From contig CALVUW010000002.1 of assembly GCA_944363695.1 (NCBI GenBank), positions 1 to 26,916 on the forward strand: a stretch of DNA of 26,916 nucleotides, read 5' to 3'. The notes beneath the pieces were generated by a model. That model did no database searches. It had not been told where the DNA came from and worked only from the letters and a program-made list of their open reading frames with translations. A program made the translations under genes and the position numbers. The number at the start of each line of letters is the position of its first letter. Within the stretch, counting starts at the first letter, position 1. Of the stretch, positions 22,735-26,916 are shown piece by piece. Origin of the DNA: an uncultured Bacilli bacterium (GTDB taxonomy: Bacteria; Bacillota_I; Bacilli_A; RF39; UBA660).

Positions 22735-23664
22735 ATGGAAGACTTATTTTCAATATATCAATCACAATTAAAACAAAAAAAAGACCAGCTTCAAAAACAA
22801 TATGAAAACTTGAAAGAACAGCTAGAAGAAAGTGTGACAAAAGAAGAATTACATGATATTGAAAAACAAATTACGCTTTTAACCATTACTATCAAAGAGC
22901 TAGAAATACCACTACAACAGTTTAGTACAGCTTTAACTGACCATAAAAAAGATAGTGATTATTATTATCAGCAGCTGCAACAACCGCTTCTTCAAATACA
23001 ACAACAAGATGACAAGTTGCAAAAACAATTGCGAACAAAACAGGAAACATTAGATAAAGTAAATGTAAATCGGCAGGAAATGGAAAAAGATGTGATTGAT
23101 ATAGATAAGCAGGCAACTGAGATGAAAATTATGGAAGAGACGATTGTGGCGATGAGTGCGGTCATTGAAGAAAAGTTAGATGAATATCAAGAGTTTGATC
23201 TGGATCGCTTACAGCAAGTTAGTATTGCCAAAGAAATACTTATGTCTATTTCCGTTTATATGATTTTGCAAGCGGTTATTCGTGGAAAAACTTTATTACC
23301 TGGTATGTTATTAACTAGTTATCTTACTGGTAAAGGGTTGGAATATTTATTTCATCCGTCTAATGATTCATTAGATCTTTATCAAGATTTAGAATATCGG
23401 ATTCATTCTTTATTAGATGATACAAGAAATATGCAAGAAACTTTGGAACAGAATATTACATATATAGATGACATAGAAGTAACTTTAGAAAGACAATATG
23501 AAATCTATTTATCAACGAATGAATTTCAGCAATTATTGATTTTAATCTCAGGTATTAGAAAGACTCTGATAAAACAAGTTGATAGAATCAGAGAGAGTGA
23601 GAAGAAACTATACTATTTATCTGAGCGAAATAAAGTCATGGTTAAAACGTTGGAATCTTCATAA
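22735..23664 (+). CDS. Coiled-coil protein with a central hydrophobic segment, unknown function
   Basis: A 309-residue protein. Residues 1-160 are strongly predicted coiled coil, rich in Gln, Lys and Glu (heptads such as QLQKQYENLKEQLEE). A hydrophobic stretch at about 163-206 (EILMSISVYMILQ then LLPGMLLTSYL) could be one or two membrane helices. Coiled coil resumes from about 212 to the end. No signal peptide. The start at 22735 has AAGGAG 7 nt upstream; the frame extends upstream into the end of the dehydrogenase gene without a better start. I do not recognise the family; a membrane-anchored structural or division-related role is possible but unproven. Confidence 0.78.
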   Translation: MEDLFSIYQSQLKQKKDQLQKQYENLKEQLEESVTKEELHDIEKQITLLTITIKELEIPLQQFSTALTDHKKDSDYYYQQLQQPLLQIQQQDDKLQKQLRTKQETLDKVNVNRQEMEKDVIDIDKQATEMKIMEETIVAMSAVIEEKLDEYQEFDLDRLQQVSIAKEILMSISVYMILQAVIRGKTLLPGMLLTSYLTGKGLEYLFHPSNDSLDLYQDLEYRIHSLLDDTRNMQETLEQNITYIDDIEVTLERQYEIYLSTNEFQQLLILISGIRKTLIKQVDRIRESEKKLYYLSERNKVMVKTLESS

Positions 23665-23677
23665 GAGATCATAGAAA

Positions 23678-23701
23678 AAAGACACTAGCAAATGTGTCTT
23701 T
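23678..23701. terminator. Bidirectional terminator
   Basis: AAAGACAC (23678-23685) pairs with GTGTCTTT (23694-23701) around TAGCAAAT. Plus strand continues ATTT; on the minus strand the stem is followed by TTTTTT, better for ending the convergent minus-strand gene whose stop is at 23702-23700. Confidence 0.8.
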
Positions 23702-24041
23702 ATTTCTTGAAATAAGTTTTATTAACTGTGTGAATTAAATCCGTAATTTGTTCATCACTAATCGTATCATTACTATAGTTACTGAAATAGTCAGTGAAAG
23801 GTTGATGATTGACTAAATATGGTGTATTGAAACATTTCGTGTTATCATCTAGCTGTTCAGATGTTTCTACGATATAGCTTTCTCCTGTTTTATAGTCATA
23901 TCCATGATTACTTTCGGCATCCTTTTCAACGACAACATAATTTGGATTTTCGCCACATACATAACCATAAGCACCACAGGCGTATAAAACTTTGGTATTT
24001 CCAATCATTAAATTTTGTACTGAATGTTGTTTGTTGGCCAT
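23700..24041 (-). CDS. Unknown 113-residue protein behind a structured leader
   Basis: A 113-residue protein, soluble, acidic, with three cysteines (two in YACGAYGYVCGENPN) and many Tyr and Asn. No motif or family recognised; no signal peptide. A near-perfect AAGGAGGTG (24055-24047) lies 5 nt before the ATG, so strong translation is expected once transcribed. Upstream is an intrinsic terminator and a folded leader, suggesting regulation by attenuation. It ends in a bidirectional terminator, hence is probably monocistronic. It is the left-most gene of an AT-rich minus-strand group. Confidence 0.78.
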   Translation of the reverse strand: MANKQHSVQNLMIGNTKVLYACGAYGYVCGENPNYVVVEKDAESNHGYDYKTGESYIVETSEQLDDNTKCFNTPYLVNHQPFTDYFSNYSNDTISDEQITDLIHTVNKTYFKK

Positions 24042-24061
24042 ATTTTCACCTCCTTAATGGG

Positions 24062-24090
24062 AAAAAAAGATACATGTCCAAGACATGTAT
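24062..24090 (-). terminator. Intrinsic terminator in the leader of the 113-residue gene
   Basis: Minus strand: ATACATGTC (24090-24082) pairs perfectly with GACATGTAT (24078-24070) around TTG, followed by C and T7. It lies between the promoter and the Shine-Dalgarno, only 6 nt before the AAGGAGG. An upstream CATGTA (24125-24120 region) can compete for TACATG, giving a possible antiterminator. Confidence 0.82.
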
Positions 24091-24181
24091 TTACTGCAAA
24101 CTCATAACGAGTATTAATTACATGGTACGGACAATTAGTATATCCGAAACCTTAGGAATAGTTGATAAACAACTAATCACT
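24091..24181 (-). ncRNA. Candidate riboswitch, attenuator or small RNA
   Basis: About 120 nt from the predicted start (24181) to the end of the terminator. Minus-strand stems: TAGTTG/CAACTA (24175-24159), a bipartite GGT..CGGA/TCCG..ACC stem (24151-24124) and ACTC/GAGT (24112-24100), then the terminator. No known riboswitch class or T-box motif was recognised. The transcript could control the downstream gene or be a stand-alone small RNA ending at the terminator. Confidence 0.5.
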
Positions 24182-24187
24182 AAATAC

Positions 24188-24216
24188 ATTTTACCAAATA
24201 ATAGAAAAAGTCGCAA
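24188..24216 (-). promoter_or_regulatory. Promoter of the structured leader
   Basis: Minus strand: TTGCGA (24216-24211), 17-nt spacer, TAAAAT (24193-24188) with an extended TG (TGGTAAAAT). It lies 24-47 nt beyond the stop of the upstream gene and drives the leader RNA. Confidence 0.7.
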
Positions 24217-24239
24217 TATTTTTTCGCTACTTTAATATA

Positions 24240-24899
24240 TTAATCAGCTTTTTTCAAAGATTTCACAAATGGCTTTCCTTTAGAATTACTAATTTCTACA
24301 CCAGATAATTTGATTTCTAGGAAAGATTCTATTCTACCTAATTCACTTATTGAAAGTGAATCAACTAAATCAAATTTAATTAACCCTATTAATTGATTAT
24401 AATATGAATCAATACTTTGTTGATTTTTATTTAGTTCTTTTGCTTTTAATAAATCTTCTAGTTCTTTTAGTTTTTCTTTCTTTTTCGTAATATCTTCAGG
24501 GGCAATTTTACTAAATTCTTGATTTGCTAAATTAATTCTATCATCTATAGATGATTTAGTAGAAATATCGTAATTTAATATTTCATCTATGGCTTTTGAA
24601 TTGCCATTTAAAAGTTGATTTATTAATTTAACTAAATATGGTGGTTTATATTCATCATAACTATATCGATAAATATCTCTTGTTTCTTCAAAATATTCTT
24701 TTTCTTTTCCAGTAGGAGTATATGTGAAATTTCTAATAATTTCATCAGTAAATCTTGGTGAATAATCACTTTCATACTCTTCGTGTTGTATAAAACTACA
24801 ATTATTTATAATTTCCTTTTTTAATTTTTCAATTTCTTCTTTATCAAAATCAACTTGATATTTTTCAATTACTTCGTCATTTTTTCTAAAATAAATCAT
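24240..24899 (-). CDS. Unknown 219-residue charged protein
   Basis: A 219-residue protein rich in Lys, Glu, Asp, Asn and Ile, without signal peptide or membrane helix. A central helical region (ITKKKEKLKELEDLLKAKEL, about 136-156) looks like a short coiled coil; the N-terminus IYFRKNDEVIEKYQVDFDKEEIEKL is beta-then-helix. I recognise no family. The start at 24899 is chosen because GGAGGG lies 7 nt upstream; an in-frame ATG at 24914 precedes that site. Its AT-rich codon use matches the KilA-N and HEPN genes upstream, from which it is separated by 92 nt containing its own promoter. Confidence 0.75.
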   Translation of the reverse strand: MIYFRKNDEVIEKYQVDFDKEEIEKLKKEIINNCSFIQHEEYESDYSPRFTDEIIRNFTYTPTGKEKEYFEETRDIYRYSYDEYKPPYLVKLINQLLNGNSKAIDEILNYDISTKSSIDDRINLANQEFSKIAPEDITKKKEKLKELEDLLKAKELNKNQQSIDSYYNQLIGLIKFDLVDSLSISELGRIESFLEIKLSGVEISNSKGKPFVKSLKKAD

Positions 24900-24922
24900 A
24901 TTCAAACCCTCCATTAATAACT

Positions 24923-24931
24923 ATTATATCA
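24923..24931 (-). promoter_or_regulatory. Extended -10 promoter of the 219-residue gene
   Basis: Minus strand TGATATAAT (24931-24923), perfect TATAAT with TG extension, 23 nt before the start at 24899. No convincing -35. Confidence 0.55.
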
Positions 24932-24991
24932 TAATTATTTGCTTTTGTGTTTATTATAGTTTAATTTATCTCTCAAAATCATCTTTTAATT

Positions 24992-25870
24992 TCATAAAGG
25001 CAATGCTTGTTTATCATTAACCTTATATTCAATATATTCAAGGTTATTAAATGATTTATTATTTTTTAATAATTCCATTTGTTTTCTTGCTATATTATTT
25101 AATCTAACTAATCTCTCACTTTGTGGTATTTTCATTTCTATTAATTCTGCATTAATGTTTTCTAAATTATTTAATATTACCAAATGAAGTAAATCAGTAT
25201 AATCTCTAATATTTCCTTTATCTGCAATTTCAGGATTAAGTGTACGCCATTCCTTGGCAGTCATACCAAATAATGCAACATTTAATACATCTGCTTCTTC
25301 TGCATATACAAACTTCTTTTGTTTTTCAGTTAAAGTAGGAACTATTACACTTTTAATGGCATCAGTATGAACTACATAACTAACTTTAGCCAATACTCTA
25401 TTAGCATGCCAATCAATTTTATTTTGATATGCTTCATTTTTCTTTAATCTTTCAAATTCTTGAATTACATATAATTTAAACTCTGGAGAAAGCCAACTGG
25501 CAAATTCTAAAGCAATATCACTTCTAGCATAAGTCCCACCATTATTACCAGATTTAGAAATAATACCAATAGCATTAGTTTCTTTAATCCATTTTTGTGG
25601 TGACATATAAAAACTATTTTTACCAGCTTCATTCTCAAAGGTCTCGAATTCGTGACCTTTGAAATTCTCGTTATTCAATTGTTCCCATAAACCTAAATAT
25701 GCCAAAACATCTTTATTTCTCATCCAAGCATAAATAGGAACTTTAGGTTCTTCTGGATTTGCATATCGTGCTAAATCGGTTAATGAAATAAATTCTTTAT
25801 TGTCTATTCTTAAAACGCTTATTTTTTGCTCTTTTACTACTATTTGTGTTTTTATATTGTCACTATTCAT
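24992..25870 (-). CDS. KilA-N domain protein
   Basis: A 292-residue protein. Residues about 20-145 match a KilA-N domain: FISLTDLARYANPEEPKVPIYAWMRN, the central FYMSPQKWIKETNAIGI, and GGTYARSDIALEFASWLSPEFKLYVIQEFERLK. KilA-N is a DNA-binding domain common in phage antirepressors and large DNA viruses, also found in chromosomal islands. The C-terminal half (about 150-292) contains FGMTAKEWRTLNPE and a helical end, seen in long KilA-N proteins of gut bacteria. The start at 25870 has GGAAAGGA about 9 nt upstream. It begins 38 nt after the HEPN gene, so the two are probably co-transcribed. Likely phage- or island-derived; role unknown. Confidence 0.85.
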   Translation of the reverse strand: MNSDNIKTQIVVKEQKISVLRIDNKEFISLTDLARYANPEEPKVPIYAWMRNKDVLAYLGLWEQLNNENFKGHEFETFENEAGKNSFYMSPQKWIKETNAIGIISKSGNNGGTYARSDIALEFASWLSPEFKLYVIQEFERLKKNEAYQNKIDWHANRVLAKVSYVVHTDAIKSVIVPTLTEKQKKFVYAEEADVLNVALFGMTAKEWRTLNPEIADKGNIRDYTDLLHLVILNNLENINAELIEMKIPQSERLVRLNNIARKQMELLKNNKSFNNLEYIEYKVNDKQALPL

Positions 25871-25908
25871 AATTCATGTCCTTTCCATATTTTAATAAAA
25901 TTTTATAT

Positions 25909-26916
25909 TTAAAATATTCTATTGATTATTTCGGCTATTTCATCTGTCGTGAAATTAGAACGTTTTAAAATAATACAATGAACTAATCTCTTAACTAATA
26001 AATAAGATACAATTTCAACATTCGAAAATTTCTTACTCAATGCACTATGAGTTATTTCATTTCTTTTTTTTGCAAACGTTTGAGCTAAATCTCCATTTGA
26101 GACATTAGTCATATTATAATTAACAAATAATCTTTGTTTTGTTTTTTCTAATGGTTTTATAAATTCTTTAAGTGAGGAAGATATTTGTTCATGAAGCGCG
26201 CCATCTAAATTATTTATTGTGTCATAAAAATTGTCTATATAGCCTAATTCTGTGTTAGATGAATTAGGAGTTCTTAATTCAGATATATAGTTTAATATAT
26301 TATCTTTTAGCACTTTATATTTTTTATGTTTATTAGCTTTATATTTAGGGTGTAGCTTGTCAAATTGTCCTTCAAATGAAGAAGCTATTTTTATAAATTG
26401 GTATGAATCTACATGACTATCTTCATATGAATTATTTGGATACGAGAATAAAGTATTTTTTTCTGTTGATAAAATATTATATAAATTTTCAAAGTTATTT
26501 ACTAGTGTATCCAAAGAAAGAGATAAATTAATATCAGATAAATCAATATTTTTATCTTTCGGTAAGTTTATATGTAAAAAATAGTTAGTTGTTACTAATT
26601 TCCTTTTTTTATTTTTCCAGTTATCAAATTCACTTTTTGATAACCATATTTTTGAAGTTAGCTTTATTTCATCAAATTCAATTATATTTCTATTATAAAG
26701 AAAACACATCAATTCATGCATAGATTTGTAATATTCAATTATATCGTTAACTTGTTTCTTTTCGTTAAAATTAATCCATATCTGAGATTTTAATTTAATT
26801 GGAGTATTTAATTCCTTGCTCGAAATATTCCACATAATACCAAAATTAAATATATCTCCATTAACGTTTAGTTTTCTCAGTAATTCTTTTGAATTATGAA
26901 ATTTAAATTTAGGTTT
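25909..26916 (-). CDS. ApeA-like HEPN-domain protein, candidate antiphage effector (5' end off window)
   Basis: The frame is open from the right edge (26916), with no stop in the 27 codons before the internal ATG at 26835, so the visible 335 residues are a C-terminal part. Near the C-terminus KKRNEITHS gives the HEPN RNase motif R-x4-H (R258 and H263 counted from the ATG at 26835). It follows helical segments such as FIKIASSFEGQFDKLHP and precedes IILKRSNFTTDEIAEII, the pattern of ApeA-HEPN proteins. The part before it, with a mixed beta/helix region, fits ApeA-type N-terminal domains. ApeA proteins are antiphage HEPN ribonucleases; function here is inferred. The KilA-N gene follows by 38 nt. 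Confidence 0.72.
   Translation of the reverse strand, partial: KPKFKFHNSKELLRKLNVNGDIFNFGIMWNISSKELNTPIKLKSQIWINFNEKKQVNDIIEYYKSMHELMCFLYNRNIIEFDEIKLTSKIWLSKSEFDNWKNKKRKLVTTNYFLHINLPKDKNIDLSDINLSLSLDTLVNNFENLYNILSTEKNTLFSYPNNSYEDSHVDSYQFIKIASSFEGQFDKLHPKYKANKHKKYKVLKDNILNYISELRTPNSSNTELGYIDNFYDTINNLDGALHEQISSSLKEFIKPLEKTKQRLFVNYNMTNVSNGDLAQTFAKKRNEITHSALSKKFSNVEIVSYLLVKRLVHCIILKRSNFTTDEIAEIINRIF

Noticed and set aside
24121..24195. Possible tRNA or rRNA fragment in the leader region
   Set aside because: The 72-nt stretch starting GGTACGG lacks a T-arm TTCRA and a coherent cloverleaf, and the resemblance to rRNA ends is too short.
23861..24235. Plus-strand ORF of 124 codons
   Set aside because: It is antisense to the 113-residue gene and its leader, has no ribosome binding site and a low-complexity His/Phe/Tyr-rich sequence.
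1..26916. Mycoplasma-type genetic code (TGA as Trp)
   Set aside because: TGA ends yidD, murC, the response regulator and the KilA-N gene at positions fitting family lengths, and Trp is encoded by TGG.
23700..26916. Prophage or transposon at the right end
   Set aside because: Apart from the KilA-N domain there is no integrase, transposase, structural phage gene or inverted repeat visible; the island boundary may lie beyond the window.

Overview
The window reads as chromosome of a low-GC, walled, Gram-positive-type bacterium of the Bacillota, most likely a Bacilli/Erysipelotrichia/RF39-like gut or host-associated lineage. The reasons are strong AAGGAGG ribosome binding sites, TTGACA/TATAAT promoters, the Bacillus-type rimP-nusA-ylxR-infB-rbfA-truB-rpsO-pnp gene order, and TGA used as a stop (yidD, murC and the response regulator end on it), which excludes the Mycoplasma code. 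The lineage call is inference; no rRNA gene is present to fix it.

Left part (1-3170). Minus-strand genes for a ZIP-family metal transporter, YidD and a ZnuA-like metal-binding lipoprotein (cut by the left edge) form a metal/membrane locus. Next come queH (queuosine synthesis, plus strand) and a PflX-like radical SAM protein (minus strand) that overlap tail to tail. Each independently promoted minus-strand gene here, plus the CPBP gene at 10.6 kb, has a -10 box followed 6-8 nt later by GGTGATAANATG, predicting very short and nearly identical mRNA leaders.

Envelope block (3228-9840). murC has its own promoter and terminator. It is followed by an apparent operon of phosphohexomutase, an unknown 181-aa protein, murG, murB, ftsQ/divIB and an unknown 124-aa protein, closed by a bidirectional terminator shared with a convergent CPBP membrane protease.

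Translation/RNA block (10674-19721). A perfect consensus promoter (TTGACA-17-TATAAT) and a 5' hairpin lead into rimP-nusA-rnpM-infB-rbfA-truB, then an alpha-CTD-like gene, then rpsO and pnp on their own promoters. It departs from the textbook cluster: RimP is reduced to its N-terminal domain, NusA has an acidic insertion, ylxQ and ribF are absent, and TruB is fused in frame to an intact but signal-less VanY-type D,D-carboxypeptidase domain. The last is the most unusual protein in the window.

Downstream (19722-23701). A 218-nt gene-free stretch holds a 10-bp-phased TTTC array and two strong Shine-Dalgarno sequences with no usable start. It is followed by an OmpR-type response regulator/histidine kinase pair, a short-chain dehydrogenase and a coiled-coil protein.

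Right end (23700-26916), all minus strand and very AT-rich, looks accessory: an ApeA-like HEPN protein (its 5' end lies off the right edge), a KilA-N protein in the same operon, an unknown 219-aa protein, and a small unknown gene behind a structured leader ending in an intrinsic terminator (attenuator, riboswitch or sRNA). The HEPN/KilA-N pair is the best candidate for a defence or phage-conflict module. No CRISPR array, tRNA, rRNA, insertion sequence or transposase was found.
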